Counted from the first letter of the stretch, positions 34,273-46,461 are shown. The stretch: 64,000 bases of DNA from Burkholderiales bacterium (GCA_028868995.1 JAGWTH010000008.1:1-64000); one strand, 5' to 3'. Made by a program: numbers and translations. Notes: generated by a model not told the origin, from the letters alone.

Positions 34273-34860
34273 ATGTCCCGTCCCGCCCCGGCCGCGCGCC
34301 GCAGCCTTCCCCACCAGGTCCGCATCATCGGCGGCGCCTGGAAGCGCACGCCGCTGCCGGTGGCCGACCGGCCGGGCCTGCGGCCCACCCCGGACCGCGT
34401 GCGCGAGACCCTGTTCAACTGGCTCGGGCAGGACCTCACCGGCTGGCGCTGCGTCGACGCCTTCGCCGGCACCGGCGCCCTGGGCCTGGAGGCCGCCTCG
34501 CGCGGCGCCGCCGACGTCCTGCTGGTGGAGGCCGAGGGCACCCTGGTCGACCAGCTGCGTGCGCTGGCGAAGAAGCTGGACGCCCGCAACGTCCGCGTCC
34601 AGCGAGGCAACGCCCTGACCGTGCTGGCGGCGCTGCCCCCGGGCGGCACCGACCTGGTGTTCCTGGACCCGCCCTTCGACGCCGACCTGTTCGACCGCGC
34701 CCTGGCGGCGGCCCGGCCGGCGATCGGCCCCGGGGGCTTCATCTACCTGGAAGCGCCTGCGGCCTGGGGCGGCGTGGCGCTGGCGCGCCACGGGCTGGAA
34801 CTGCACCGGCATACGAAGGCGGGCGCCGTCCACGGGCACCTGTTGCGGCCGGTTGCATAA
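34273..34860 (+). CDS. rsmD: 16S rRNA (guanine(966)-N2)-methyltransferase RsmD
   Basis: A 195-aa Rossmann-fold methyltransferase that modifies G966 of 16S r[52 protein letters not shown] (SAM motif I) and [10 protein letters not shown] (catalytic DPPF) are all present. The start ATG comes only 20 bp after the T-run of a terminator, with a TAAGCT box 6 nt before it, so the message is probably leaderless or nearly so. It is followed 46 bp later by coaD, a common pairing. Confidence 0.95.
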   Translation: MSRPAPAARRSLPHQVRIIGGAWKRTPLPVADRPGLRPTPDRVRETLFNWLGQDLTGWRCVDAFAGTGALGLEAASRGAADVLLVEAEGTLVDQLRALAKKLDARNVRVQRGNALTVLAALPPGGTDLVFLDPPFDADLFDRALAAARPAIGPGGFIYLEAPAAWGGVALARHGLELHRHTKAGAVHGHLLRPVA

Positions 34861-34906
34861 TGCGGCGCAACAAACCGGCCTGCCTGCGGGCGATCAGGAG
34901 ACCTCC

Positions 34907-35407
34907 ATGGCCAGCGATGTCATCGCCGTCTATCCCGGCACCTTCGATCCCATGACCCTGGGGCACGAGGACGTGGTCCGCCGTGCCTGCCAGCTGTTCG
35001 GCCGCCTGATCGTGGCGGTGGCCGCCGGCCACCACAAGAAGGCGCTGTTCACCATGCAGGAGCGCATCGACATGGCGCGCGAGGCGCTGGCCGACTACCC
35101 GCAGGTGACGGTGGAGGGCTTCAGCGGCCTGGTGCGCGACTTCGTCGTGGCGCGCGGCGGCAAGGCCATGGTGCGCGGCGTGCGCGCGGTGACCGACTTC
35201 GACTACGAGTTCCAGCTCGCCGGCATGAACCGGCACCTGATGCCGGAGGTCGAGACCGTGTTCCTCACGCCCAGCGACAAGTACCAGTTCATCAGCAGCA
35301 CCTTCGTGCGCGAGATCGCCGTGCTGGGCGGCGAGGTGCACCAGTTCGTCTCGCCGTCGGTGCAGCGGCGGCTGTTCGACAAGGTGCGGTCGCTGGGGCG
35401 GGAATAG
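34907..35407 (+). CDS. coaD: Phosphopantetheine adenylyltransferase
   Basis: A 166-aa nucleotidyltransferase catalysing the fourth step of coenzyme A synthesis. [18 protein letters not shown] holds the TxGH-type nucleotide-binding motif, [20 protein letters not shown] contacts phosphopantetheine, and [13 protein letters not shown] is the ISSTxxR motif. The ATG follows CAGGAGACCTCC. A CATAAT box lies at the rsmD stop and may give it its own promoter. Confidence 0.97.
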   Translation: MASDVIAVYPGTFDPMTLGHEDVVRRACQLFGRLIVAVAAGHHKKALFTMQERIDMAREALADYPQVTVEGFSGLVRDFVVARGGKAMVRGVRAVTDFDYEFQLAGMNRHLMPEVETVFLTPSDKYQFISSTFVREIAVLGGEVHQFVSPSVQRRLFDKVRSLGRE

Positions 35408-35421
35408 GGCGGCCGGCGCGC

Positions 35422-35458
35422 GGTGGGGTTCGGGCTGCGCCGCTCACCGCCACCCTAC
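35422..35458 (-). repeat. REP-like palindromic element C
   Basis: Same unit as elements A and B near 26.4 kb: read on the minus strand it starts GTAG and folds GGTGG-c-GGT-gagc-GGC-gca-GCC-cga-ACC-CCACC. It lies between the convergent coaD and hydrolase genes, and its GTAG head supplies the TAG stop codon of the hydrolase. Confidence 0.7.
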
Positions 35459-36153
35459 GAATCCATCACTTCCGGCAGCCATTGCGCCAGCGCGGCGTTC
35501 ACCGCATCCGGCCGTTCCATCGTGAGCATGTGGCCGCAGCGCGGCACCAGGACCAGCCGCGCCTGCGGCACGAGCGAGGCGATTTCCCGCGAGCGTTCCG
35601 GCGGAGTGAGCAGGTCGGCCTCGCCGCACAGCACCAGCGCCGGGCAGCGCAGCTGCGCGAGGCCGGGGCGCGCGTCGGGGCGCGCGATGACGGCGCGGTT
35701 CTGCCGCACCAGCTGCTCGGCGCCGGCCCCGAGGACGATCTCCAGGTAGCCGGCGGCCAGCGCCGGCGCGTGGTCCGGGTGGAAGGCCAGGGCGATGTTG
35801 GGTTCGATCACCTCGCGCGCCCGGCCCTGCTCGAACAGCGCGATCGCCGAGGTCCTCAGCGCGATCATCTCCGGCGAATCGGGCCGCGCATCGGTGCCCA
35901 GCAGCGCCAGGCCGGCGATGCGCTCGGGCGCCAGGCGCGCCGCGGCCATCGCGACCATGCCGCCCATGGAGGCGCCGCACAGCACCAGCGGGCCGTCGTG
36001 GTCCTGCAGCAAGCGCGCGGCCATCGCGTCGATGGTGTCGGCGCGGGTGTGCGCGTCGCTCACCAGCGGCTGCCAGCGCGCGAGGGCGGACTGCTGCGCG
36101 CGCCACACCGAGGCGTCGCAGGCGAGTCCGGGCAGGAGGACCAGGCGGGTCAT
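35455..36153 (-). CDS. Alpha/beta-fold hydrolase
   Basis: A 232-aa alpha/beta hydrolase. LVLLPGLACDASVW forms the N-terminal oxyanion region, GASMGGM is the nucleophile elbow with Ser, CGEADLLTPPE carries the acid, and RCGHMLTMERP the catalytic His. Substrate unknown. Its start overlaps the stop of the TTC38-like gene (ATGA), making it the last gene of the long transporter operon. Its TAG stop lies within a REP-like element. Confidence 0.88.
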   Translation of the reverse strand: MTRLVLLPGLACDASVWRAQQSALARWQPLVSDAHTRADTIDAMAARLLQDHDGPLVLCGASMGGMVAMAAARLAPERIAGLALLGTDARPDSPEMIALRTSAIALFEQGRAREVIEPNIALAFHPDHAPALAAGYLEIVLGAGAEQLVRQNRAVIARPDARPGLAQLRCPALVLCGEADLLTPPERSREIASLVPQARLVLVPRCGHMLTMERPDAVNAALAQWLPEVMDS

Positions 36154-37487
36154 TGCAGTCGCGCCGCCACGGACGGCAGGCCCAGCGCGGCGTAGAGGCG
36201 CGCGGCCTGGCGTTTGAGCCGCCTCGACTCCGGCTGGGCGCGCAACTGCGGCTGCAGGAGGTTCTGCGCCCCGCCGAGATGGCCGCTCCTCACCAGCGCA
36301 TCGAGGTGGACCTGCGCGAACAGGTCGCGCTGGGCGTGGCTGCCGCCGATCTCCACCAGGCGCGGCAGCGCGTGGCCCAGGGCCTCCACCGCCGTCTTCC
36401 AGTCGCCCAGGGCATGGGCCAGCAGGCCGCGCGCCGCCGGCACGCACACCCGCTGCCAGACCACCCCCTCGGTGCCGCTGCGCGAGAGGGCATGCGACTC
36501 GATACTGGCCAGCCATCCGCGCGCGGCCACCTCGCGGCCGGACTTCGCCAGGCCGTACAGGTATTGCAGGTCCAGGAAGGGCAGCACGTGGTCGTGGCCG
36601 CGCCGCGCGAGGTACGCCCCCACGTCCTGCCAGCGATCGCCGACGTCGATGCCGGCGAGCTCCGCGCGCGCCAGCAGTGAGACGGCGTTGATCTGGTCCT
36701 GGCTGTACTCCTTCACCTCGCCCCAGACGTGGCCGTCGTAGAGCGCGAGCACCTCCTCCGGTCGGTCCAGGTCGAGGGCGAACAGCGCTTGGTGCCACCA
36801 GTTGTGGGTGACCATGAAGGAGTTCAGGCCGGTCCAGGTGGGGCTCACCTCCTGCAGGAAGGCATGGCCCTCGGCCAGGCGCCCCTGGGTGAGCAGCACG
36901 TGGGCCAGCGCGTGGTGGGCCCAGGGCTCCTTGCGCCGCAGCGCGATGGCCCGGCGGGCGCTGGCCTCGGCCTCCTCCAGGAAGTGGCACTGCTCCCAGG
37001 CGAAGGCCAGCATGCCGTGCAGGTAGGGCACGTCGGCGGCCGCGTCCGCCGCGTGCAGCGCCACGCGCAGCATGCCGGGCGAGTCTCCGCGGTTGAACAG
37101 GTGGTAGTGCGCGAGCTTGAGCGAGGCCAGGTCGCGCGGGTGCTCGCGGGCCTGCTCCTCGTGCAGCGCGATCGCGCGCGGCAGGTCGCCGGCCACCCAG
37201 GCCGCGACGGCGGCGACGAAGCGCCGTTCGCGCGCGGTCGCGCCGGCGGCGCTGTCCCGGGCCCGTTCGATGAAGGGGCGCGCCTGCCGCGGCGCGTCGC
37301 CGGTCTCGGCGAACATGTGCAGCGCCGCGCAATACGCCTGCACCAGGGGGCTGGGGTCCTGCTGTGCCTGCAGCACGTCCACGCAGCGCGCCTCGCTGGC
37401 GATGAAACCCTCGACGAAGGCGTTCAGCGGACCCAGGCTCGCCGCATCGTGCAGCGTGACCGGGTTGCCGAGCGCATCAGTCGACAT
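36150..37487 (-). CDS. TTC38-like tetratricopeptide-repeat protein
   Basis: A 445-aa helical repeat protein. EPWAHHALAHVLLTQGR and NSFMVTHNWWHQALFALDL resemble the TTC38 family, whose TPR-like repeats share a conserved His-rich core. ATG 37487 overlaps the amidase stop by 11 bp; a longer N-terminus would lie fully inside the amidase gene. No signal peptide or enzyme motif is visible. Its place between an amidase and a hydrolase suggests it works with them in nitrogen-compound use, but nothing in the sequence proves this. Confidence 0.8.
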   Translation of the reverse strand: MSTDALGNPVTLHDAASLGPLNAFVEGFIASEARCVDVLQAQQDPSPLVQAYCAALHMFAETGDAPRQARPFIERARDSAAGATARERRFVAAVAAWVAGDLPRAIALHEEQAREHPRDLASLKLAHYHLFNRGDSPGMLRVALHAADAAADVPYLHGMLAFAWEQCHFLEEAEASARRAIALRRKEPWAHHALAHVLLTQGRLAEGHAFLQEVSPTWTGLNSFMVTHNWWHQALFALDLDRPEEVLALYDGHVWGEVKEYSQDQINAVSLLARAELAGIDVGDRWQDVGAYLARRGHDHVLPFLDLQYLYGLAKSGREVAARGWLASIESHALSRSGTEGVVWQRVCVPAARGLLAHALGDWKTAVEALGHALPRLVEIGGSHAQRDLFAQVHLDALVRSGHLGGAQNLLQPQLRAQPESRRLKRQAARLYAALGLPSVAARLQ

Positions 37488-38901
37488 GCGCGAGCGCTTC
37501 CGACGGCGGCTGCGGCCAGGGCCGCTGCGGCTCGCGCAGCAGCTCGAAGGCATGGGCTACCTGCAGCACCCCGAGGTCGTCGAAGCGCTGGCCGGCGATC
37601 TGCAGGCCGATCGGCAGGCCCGTGGACGTGTAACCGCAGTTGATCGAGGCCGCGGGCTGCTCCGACATGTTGAAAGGCACGGTGAAGCCGATGTGCTCCA
37701 GCGGCCGCAGCGGGTCGTTGGTGGGCGAGGGCAGCTCCGCCGCGAAGGCGGGCACCGGCGACACCGGCGAGAGCACGTAGTCGAAGGGCCGGCAGGCCTC
37801 GACCGTCTGCAGGCGCGTGAGGTGGAACTGGTGGAAGGCGCGGAACACCGCCTCGCCGGTCATGCCGGCGGCGCTGTCGGCCCACTGCCGGATGTAGGGC
37901 AGCACGCGCGCCTTCACCTCGGGCGGCAACGCGCGCATGTCCACGTGCGAGCGCATGCGCCAGAAGTGGTCCATGCCGTCCAGCATGCCCTGGGTCATGA
38001 AGGGCTTCATGGGCGCGACCACCGCGCCGGCGCGCTCGAACAGTTCGGCGGCGCGCTCCACGGCGGCGCGCACTTCCGGCTCCACGGCCAGCCCGCAGCC
38101 CGCCTCCAGCAGCAGGCCGATGCGCAGGCCGCGCAGGCGCTCGGCGCCGCGGTCGAAGGCGGACCAGGCGATCTCCTGCGCCGGCAGGCTCATGCTGTCG
38201 CGGTCGTCGGGGCGTGCCAGCACGTCCATGAACAGCGCGGCGTCGGCCACGGTGCGCGTCATCGGCCCGGCGGCGCGGCCCATGTAGGGCGGGTCGATCG
38301 GGATGCGGCCCAGGCTGGGCTTGAGCGTGAAGATGCCGCACCAGCCCGCCGGCAGGCGCAGCGAGCCGCCGATGTCGGTGCCGATGTGCAGTGGGCCGTA
38401 GCCCGCCGCCGCGGCGGCGCCGGCGCCGGCGCTGGAGCCGCCCGGCGTCTTCGTGCGGTCCCAGGGGTTGCGCGCGAGCGCGTGGAAGCTGGACAGGCCC
38501 GAGGACAGCATGCCGTAGTCCGGCATGGTGGTCTTGGCCAGCAGCACGCCGCCGTGTTCGCGCACGCGCGCGGCCGGCGGCGCGTCGGCCGCGGCGGGCA
38601 GCAGCTGGGTCGCGGCGGTGCCCAGGGGCGTGGGATCGCCGCGGGTGGCGATGTTGTCCTTGATCGTGACCGGGACGCCGTCGATCAGCCCCAGCGGCCG
38701 GCCCTGGAGCCAGCGCGCCTCGCTGGCGCGCGCCTGTTCCAGCACCTGTTCGGGGCGCAGCAGGAACAGCGCCCGCAGGTGCTGTTCCCAGCGCTCGACG
38801 TGGCCCAGCACGCTGCGAGCCACTTCCACCGGGGAGACTTCCCGCCGGCGGTACAGCGCGAGCAGCGCGGGGGCGGAGAGTTCGTGCAGGGCCTCCGGCA
38901 T
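37477..38901 (-). CDS. Amidase signature family enzyme
   Basis: A 474-aa amidase. The Ser-cisSer-Lys triad is visible: Lys in TIKDNIATRG, the cis-Ser and nucleophile in [17 protein letters not shown] and GTDIGGSLRLPAG. Total length fits the family. It lies 4 bp downstream of the peptide-binding protein gene of the ABC transporter, so it may hydrolyse an amide brought in by that transporter. Not the GatA subunit: no gatB or gatC is nearby. Confidence 0.92.
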   Translation of the reverse strand: MPEALHELSAPALLALYRRREVSPVEVARSVLGHVERWEQHLRALFLLRPEQVLEQARASEARWLQGRPLGLIDGVPVTIKDNIATRGDPTPLGTAATQLLPAAADAPPAARVREHGGVLLAKTTMPDYGMLSSGLSSFHALARNPWDRTKTPGGSSAGAGAAAAAGYGPLHIGTDIGGSLRLPAGWCGIFTLKPSLGRIPIDPPYMGRAAGPMTRTVADAALFMDVLARPDDRDSMSLPAQEIAWSAFDRGAERLRGLRIGLLLEAGCGLAVEPEVRAAVERAAELFERAGAVVAPMKPFMTQGMLDGMDHFWRMRSHVDMRALPPEVKARVLPYIRQWADSAAGMTGEAVFRAFHQFHLTRLQTVEACRPFDYVLSPVSPVPAFAAELPSPTNDPLRPLEHIGFTVPFNMSEQPAASINCGYTSTGLPIGLQIAGQRFDDLGVLQVAHAFELLREPQRPWPQPPSEALAHVD

Positions 38902-38905
38902 CGGC

Positions 38906-40399
38906 TCAGGCCCAGGACATCGCCGACAGGTCGTTCACGAAGATGGGCATGTCCTTCCACAGGCCGCGCACGTTCCTGTTGGCCACCGTGACCCACTGCG
39001 GCTGGTACAGGAAGGCATGCACGCAGTCCTCGGCGATCAGCCGCTGCAGGTCGCCCAGCAGCTTCGTGCGCTCCTTGGCATTGGCCGTGGTCTTGTACTT
39101 CGCGTACAGCGTGTTGAACTTCTCCGAGTGGTAGTTCCAGTAGTAGTCCGGCTTGGCGAAGTTGCCCAGGTCGAACGGCTCGACGTGGGAGATGATCGTC
39201 ATGTCGTAGTTCTTGGCGCCGTACACGTTGGACAGCCACTGGGCCCATTCGACGTTCTGCAGCTTGGCGACGATGCCCACCTTGGCCAGCTCCGAGGCGA
39301 TCACCTCGCCGCCCTGGCGCGCGTAGGGCGGGGGCGGCAGCGTGATGGTCACCTCCAGCGGGGTGGTGATGCCGGCTTCCTTCAGCAGCGCCCGGGCCTT
39401 GTCGGGGTTGTAGGGGTTGATGCCGGTCGTGTCGACGTAGCCCGGGGCGCTGGGCGCGTAGTGGCTGCCGATGGGCGCGCCGTAGCCGTCGCCCGCGCCC
39501 TGGATCACCGCCTTGCGGTCGATCGCCATCGCGATGGCGCGGCGCACGCGCACGTCGTTGAAGGGCTTCCTGCCGTTGTTGATGGCCAGGATGGTCTTGG
39601 CGCGCGAGCCGGAGACGATCACCTGGAACCTCGGGTTGCCCTTGAACTGCGCCACGCTGCGCGGCGTGACGCGCGGGAAGGCGTCGACGTCGCCGGCCAG
39701 CAGGGCGGCGACCTGCGCCGCCGGGTCGGAGATGAAGCGGAAGGTGGCGCGCGACAGCTTGATCGCCGCCGCGTTGCGGTAGCCGTCCCACTTCTTCAGC
39801 GTGATGGAGGAGCCCTTGATCCAGTTCTCCAGCACGTAGGGGCCGGTGCCGACGGGCCTGGTCATGTTGGTGTCGGCGCTCTTGGGCTCGACGATGACCG
39901 CGGTGGCCTGTCCCAGCAGGAAGGGGAAGTCGGGGTCGATCTCCTTGGTCAGCAGCACCACCGTGTGGTCGTCGACCACGCGCGTGGTCAGGTTGGCGAA
40001 GGTGCGCTTGTCCTTGTTGGTGCTCTTCTCGCCGCCGGCGCGGTCGAAGGCGAACTTGACCGTCTGGGCGTTGAAGGGCTCGCCGTTGTGGAACTTGACG
40101 CCGCGGCGCAGCTTGAAGGTGTAGGTGGTGAGGTCGGGGGAGACCTCCCAGCTCTCGGCCAGCAGGGGCGTGACCGAGCCGTCCGGGTTGATCTTGGTGA
40201 GCGTCTCGAAGATGTTGTAGAGCGTCACCTCGCCGATCGAGGAGGCGGCGCCGCCCGTGGGGTCCAGGCCCGGGCTCGGCTCCAGGGCCATGGCCAGGAC
40301 GATGGCGTCCTTGCGGCCCTGGGCGAGCGCGCCCACGGGCAGGGTGGCGAGGGCGGCCAGGGAGGCGGAATGGGTCAGGACACTGCGGCGTTGGATCAT
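38906..40399 (-). CDS. ABC transporter substrate-binding protein, family 5 (dipeptide/oligopeptide type)
   Basis: A 497-aa periplasmic binding protein of the DppA/OppA class. The leader MIQRRSVLTHSASLAALA ... ALAQG has two Arg residues and is Tat-like but could be Sec. Typical stretches are LLAESWEVSPDLTTYTFKLRRGVKFHNGEPFNAQTVKFAFDR and AIAMAIDRKAVI. It probably binds a short peptide, amide or related nitrogen compound. ATG 40399 follows CTGGAGCCCGCACC. The gene comes after the ATPase genes, an unusual last place for the binding protein, with 106 bp between them. Confidence 0.92.
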   Translation of the reverse strand: MIQRRSVLTHSASLAALATLPVGALAQGRKDAIVLAMALEPSPGLDPTGGAASSIGEVTLYNIFETLTKINPDGSVTPLLAESWEVSPDLTTYTFKLRRGVKFHNGEPFNAQTVKFAFDRAGGEKSTNKDKRTFANLTTRVVDDHTVVLLTKEIDPDFPFLLGQATAVIVEPKSADTNMTRPVGTGPYVLENWIKGSSITLKKWDGYRNAAAIKLSRATFRFISDPAAQVAALLAGDVDAFPRVTPRSVAQFKGNPRFQVIVSGSRAKTILAINNGRKPFNDVRVRRAIAMAIDRKAVIQGAGDGYGAPIGSHYAPSAPGYVDTTGINPYNPDKARALLKEAGITTPLEVTITLPPPPYARQGGEVIASELAKVGIVAKLQNVEWAQWLSNVYGAKNYDMTIISHVEPFDLGNFAKPDYYWNYHSEKFNTLYAKYKTTANAKERTKLLGDLQRLIAEDCVHAFLYQPQWVTVANRNVRGLWKDMPIFVNDLSAMSWA

Positions 40400-40505
40400 G
40401 GTGCGGGCTCCAGGGAGGGCAGGGTTGTTGTTGCTTGCCGGTGCGGCGGAATGTTCATCATCCCCGACATTGCGCGATCGAGGCAAGAGGGAATGACAGG
40501 GACCG

Positions 40506-41318
40506 TCAGGCGGGATCGGGGATCGCAGGTGGCTCGGCCTCGGGCACGGCCTCCAGCAGCGTGCGCGTGTAGGGATGTTCCGGCGCGGCGAACAGCCGCC
40601 CCGGCGGGCCCTGTTCGACGATGCGGCCCTGCCAGAGCACGGCCACCTCGTCGCACAGCTGGTGCACGACCGCCAGGTCGTGGCTGATCAGCATGTAGGT
40701 GATGCCGAACTCCGCCTGCAGGTCCAGCATGAGGTTCAGCACCTGGGCCTGCACCGAGACGTCCAGTGCGCTCACCGGCTCGTCGGCCACGATCAGCCGC
40801 GGCCGCGTGATCAGGGCGCGGGCGATCGCGATGCGCTGGCGCTGGCCGCCGGAGAACTCGTGCGGGTACTTGCCCAGGTCGTTGGCGCGCAGGCCCACGG
40901 CGTCCAGCGCCTCGGCCGCGCGCCGGCGCTGTTCCCCGCGCGCCACGCCCTGCGCGTCCAGCGGCTCGCTGACGATGCGCTGCACCGTCTGGCGCGGGTC
41001 CAGCGAGCCGTAGGGGTCCTGGAACACCATCTGGAAGTCGCGCCGGGCCTGCCGCAGCGCCTCGCGCGGCAGCGCGTGCAGGTCGCGCCCCAGCAGGCGC
41101 ACGCGGCCCGAGGTGGGCTGGTCGAGGGCCATCACCAGGCGCGCCAGCGTGGACTTGCCCGAGCCCGACTCGCCCACGATGCCCAGGCTGCGTCCCGCCT
41201 CGATGGTGAAGCTCACCCCGCGCAGCGCATGCACCTGTCCGGGCGGCGCGAACAGCGTCTCGCGCGGCAGCGTGTAGTCCTTGACCAGGTCCTCGACCTG
41301 CAGCAGAGGGTCGTTCAT
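40506..41318 (-). CDS. Dipeptide ABC transporter ATP-binding protein (DppF type)
   Basis: A 270-aa ABC ATPase: Walker A GESGSGKST, Q-loop FQDPYGSLDPR, signature [15 protein letters not shown], Walker B LIVADEPVSALD and switch His LISHDLAVV. The C-terminus HPYTRTLLEAVP is that of the OppD/DppF group; the iron-sulfur-type Cys insertion of DppD is absent. It overlaps the preceding ATPase gene by 4 bp (ATGA). Confidence 0.93.
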   Translation of the reverse strand: MNDPLLQVEDLVKDYTLPRETLFAPPGQVHALRGVSFTIEAGRSLGIVGESGSGKSTLARLVMALDQPTSGRVRLLGRDLHALPREALRQARRDFQMVFQDPYGSLDPRQTVQRIVSEPLDAQGVARGEQRRRAAEALDAVGLRANDLGKYPHEFSGGQRQRIAIARALITRPRLIVADEPVSALDVSVQAQVLNLMLDLQAEFGITYMLISHDLAVVHQLCDEVAVLWQGRIVEQGPPGRLFAAPEHPYTRTLLEAVPEAEPPAIPDPA

Positions 41319-42315
41319 GGCTGTCCTTCCCTCCCGCCTTCCCGGCCCGCCGCCACCGCGTCCAGCCGCAGGCAGCGCACCACGTGCCCCGGCTCCACCT
41401 TCACCGCCGGCGGCACGGTGACGTGGCACTCGGGCACGGTGAAGCCGCAGCGGCCCGCGAAGGGGCAGCCGCGCGGCAGGTCCGCCAGCTCGGGCACGGT
41501 GCCCGGGATGGTCGCCAGCCGCTGCCCCTTGGGCGTGTGCAGGCCCGGGCGGGCGGCGAACAGGCCCTGGGTGTAGGGATGCGAGCGGCGGGCGAACACC
41601 GAGGCGGTGGGGCCGCCTTCGACCACGCTGCCGCCGTACATCACCAGCATGCGCCGCACGTTCTGCGCGATCACGCCCAGGTCGTGCGAGATCAGGATCA
41701 GCGCCATGCCGCGCTCGGCCACCAGCTCGCGCATCAGGTCCAGGATCTGGCGCTGGATCGTCACGTCCAGCGCGGTGGTCGGCTCGTCCGCGACCAGCAG
41801 GTCGGGCCCGCAGGCCAGGGCCATGGCGATGGTGATGCGCTGGCGCTGGCCGCCGGAGAACTGGTGCGGATAGGCGTCGACGCGGCGCGCGGCGTCGGGG
41901 ATGCCGACGCGGTCCAGCAGAGCGACGGCTTCCCGGCGCGCCTGCGCCGCCGACAGGCCGCGGTGCAGGCGCAGCGGCTCGGCCACCTGGTGGCCCACCG
42001 TGTGCACCGGGTTGAGCGCCGTCATCGGCTCCTGGAACACCATGGCCATGCGGTCGCCGCGCAGCGCGCACATCTCGCGCTCGCGCTTGCCCACCAGTTC
42101 CTGGCCCTCGAACAGGATGCTGCCGGTCACGCGCGCGCTCTCGGGCAGCAGGCCCATCAGCGCCATCACGGTGATCGACTTGCCGCAGCCGGACTCGCCC
42201 ACCAGGCCCAGCGTCTCGCCGCGCTCCAGCGAGAAGCCCACGTCGCGCACGGCCCGCGCCGGGCCGCGGTGGGTCTGCAGTTCGACCGAGAGGTCGCGGA
42301 CTTCGAGCAATGCCA

Positions 42316-42316
<1 letters not shown>
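41315..42316 (-). CDS. Dipeptide ABC transporter ATP-binding protein (DppD type)
   Basis: A 333-aa ABC ATPase: Walker [11 protein letters not shown]-loop [10 protein letters not shown], signature [15 protein letters not shown], Walker [13 protein letters not shown]. The C-terminal oligopeptide-transporter region has [16 protein letters not shown], the Cys cluster that can hold an iron-sulfur centre in DppD proteins. It shares TAATG with the end of the permease gene upstream and overlaps the DppF-type gene downstream, so translation is coupled along the operon. Confidence 0.94.
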
Positions 42317-44530
<2,214 letters not shown>

Positions 44531-44545
44531 CGCCCGCTCCCCGGG

Positions 44546-44941
44546 CTACTTCTTCCCGGGCTTGCCGGGCGCCACGGCGGTGAACACTTCCGGGTCCTGC
44601 GCCTTCTTCCCCTTCCCCTTCGCCTTCTTCTTCTCGTGCGGCCTGGCGGAGGCGGGCGCGTCCGGCTTCGGTGCCGGACCCAGCACCACCGCCTTCGGCG
44701 CGTTCTTCTCCTGCGCCAGGCGCGCCTTCTCCAGCGCGTCGGCCCGCTTGCGGTCCGCTTTCGCGGCGTCGGCCGCCTGCCGGGCGGCCTGGGGCGTGGT
44801 CGGGTCGGAGACGTCCAGGGCCGCGCCGCCCGCGCAGGGCTGGGCGGAATAGCTGCTGCCGCAGCGGTACACCGTCTGCCCGGTGGCGCCGGCCGCGGCG
44901 AGCGCGAGGGCGGCGATGAGGATGGCGTTCTTCACGGGCAT
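44546..44941 (-). CDS. DUF4124-like small exported protein
   Basis: A 131-aa protein with a signal peptide (about 1-21, ending GATGQ), then TVYRCGSSYSAQPCAGG, which resembles the DUF4124 start with its Cys pair, and a long Lys/Ala/Pro-rich tail with KKKAKGKGKKAQ. The charged tail suggests binding to nucleic acid or cell-wall polymer but could be low-complexity filler. GGAGG stands 5 nt before the ATG. It lies 19 bp downstream of pth on the same strand. Confidence 0.75.
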   Translation of the reverse strand: MPVKNAILIAALALAAAGATGQTVYRCGSSYSAQPCAGGAALDVSDPTTPQAARQAADAAKADRKRADALEKARLAQEKNAPKAVVLGPAPKPDAPASARPHEKKKAKGKGKKAQDPEVFTAVAPGKPGKK

Positions 44942-44960
44942 GGGTTCCTCCGGGGGCGCG

Positions 44961-45578
44961 TCAGGTCGGGTCGGTCTGCGGCGGCCGCGGCGGCTTGGGC
45001 CGCGGCGCCTTGTGCGTGTGGACGATCAGGGTGGCCTTGTCCATCTCGCCGGCCAGCAGGGCGGGGACGGCCTTGAGCGTGCGCGCGATGCATTCCTCGA
45101 TGGCGGTGCGCTGTTCGGGCGCCGGCTTCCTGAGCACCCAGTTCACCACCTCCGACTTCACGCCCGGGTGGCCGATGCCGATGCGCAGGCGCCAGTAGTC
45201 GGCGGTGCCCAGCTGCGCGTGGATGTCGCGCAGGCCGTTGTGGCCGGCGTGGCTGCCGCCCAGCCGCAGCTTGGCCTGGCCCGGCACGACGTCCAGCTCG
45301 TCGTGCACGACCAGGATCTCCTCGGGCGCGATCTTGTAGAAGCGCGCCAGCGCCGCCACGGACTTGCCCGAGAGGTTCATGAAGGTCTGGGGCTCCAGCA
45401 GCCAGACCGTCTGCCCGTGCACGTTGGCCCGGGCCACCAGCCCGTGGTAGCCGCGGTCGGCCACGAGGTTCACCTTCAGCTCGCGCGCAAGCTCGTCCAC
45501 CCACCAGAATCCGGCGTTGTGGCGGGTGGCTTCGTACTCGGGACCCGGGTTGCCCAGGCCGACGAACAGCTTGATCAT
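44961..45578 (-). CDS. pth: Peptidyl-tRNA hydrolase
   Basis: A 205-aa Pth1 enzyme that frees tRNA from stalled peptidyl-tRNA. [24 protein letters not shown] contains the catalytic His of the N-terminal motif; [26 protein letters not shown] and [13 protein letters not shown] complete the active site. The C-terminal tail is Lys/Pro-rich. It is downstream of rplY but separated from it by an intrinsic terminator, so it probably has its own promoter. Confidence 0.97.
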   Translation of the reverse strand: MIKLFVGLGNPGPEYEATRHNAGFWWVDELARELKVNLVADRGYHGLVARANVHGQTVWLLEPQTFMNLSGKSVAALARFYKIAPEEILVVHDELDVVPGQAKLRLGGSHAGHNGLRDIHAQLGTADYWRLRIGIGHPGVKSEVVNWVLRKPAPEQRTAIEECIARTLKAVPALLAGEMDKATLIVHTHKAPRPKPPRPPQTDPT

Positions 45579-45645
45579 GGTTCACGACTCGCAGGTTAGG
45601 CCGCGCGGCCGGCGCGGCGAGGGAACTATTGTCGTGGGCCGGAAT

Positions 45646-45671
45646 GAAAAAAAGCCCGCTTGCGCGGGCTT
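45646..45671 (-). terminator. Intrinsic terminator of rplY
   Basis: An 8-bp stem (AAGCCCGC with GCGGGCTT), loop of 4, and a run of Ts on the minus strand followed by CATTCC. It lies about 45 bp after the rplY stop codon. Confidence 0.87.
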
Positions 45672-45714
45672 CCGGGGAGGACACGGCCGGCCGCGGCACC
45701 GCCGCGGCACCGCG

Positions 45715-46383
45715 TCACTTCTTCGCGGCCGGCTTGGCGGCTTCCTTGCCGCCCTTGGCCGGGGCAGCAGCGGCGGCCGGGGCGGCACCCTCGGCACCGG
45801 CGGCGGCTTCGGCCGATTCCTCGGCGGCCGGGACCACCACGGAGACCAGCACCGGGTTCGGCTTGCCGTGGGTGACGGCCTTCACGCCCTTGGGCAGGGT
45901 GATGTCGTTCAGGTGCAGCGACATGCCCTTCTTCAGGCCGGACAGGTCGACCTCGATGAACTCGGGCAGGTCGGCCGGCAGGCAGGAGATGTCCAGCTCG
46001 GTGACCACCGGGTTGACCAGGCAGTGCTCCAGCTTGACGGCCTCGGACTCCTCGGCGCCCTTGTAGTGCACCGGCACCTTCATGTGCAGGCGGGTGTTGG
46101 CGTCCACGCGCTGGAAGTCGATGTGCTGGACCTGCTGGCGGAAGGGGTGGTACTGCACGTCGCGCAGCAGCACCTTGCTGGTCTTGCCGGCCAGTTCCAT
46201 GTCCAGGATGGAGGAGTGGAAGGCCTCCTTCTTCAGGGCGTGCCACAGCGCGTTGTGATCGAGCTCGATCAGCTGCGGCTGGCCCTCGCCACCGTACACG
46301 ATGCCGGGCGTCTTGCCCACGTTGCGCAGACGGCGGCTCGCACCCGTACCCTGCTTGGCGCGCTCGAAAGCGACGAATTTCAT
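45715..46383 (-). CDS. rplY: 50S ribosomal protein L25 (CTC form)
   Basis: A 222-aa L25/TL5/CTC-type protein that binds 5S rRNA. The N-terminal L25 domain (1-95, [29 protein letters not shown]) is followed by the beta-rich CTC domain (100-185) and an Ala/Glu/Lys-rich tail of about 35 residues. ATG 46383 gives the standard start. It is downstream of prs (78-bp gap) and is terminated by a hairpin. Confidence 0.96.
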   Translation of the reverse strand: MKFVAFERAKQGTGASRRLRNVGKTPGIVYGGEGQPQLIELDHNALWHALKKEAFHSSILDMELAGKTSKVLLRDVQYHPFRQQVQHIDFQRVDANTRLHMKVPVHYKGAEESEAVKLEHCLVNPVVTELDISCLPADLPEFIEVDLSGLKKGMSLHLNDITLPKGVKAVTHGKPNPVLVSVVVPAAEESAEAAAGAEGAAPAAAAAPAKGGKEAAKPAAKK

Positions 46384-46461
46384 TGCGTTCTCCGATGCAG
46401 GGGCCACCGCGACCAGTGCGCCCCCGATTTCACAAATGCCCCTCGCGGGGCGGCTACAGCC

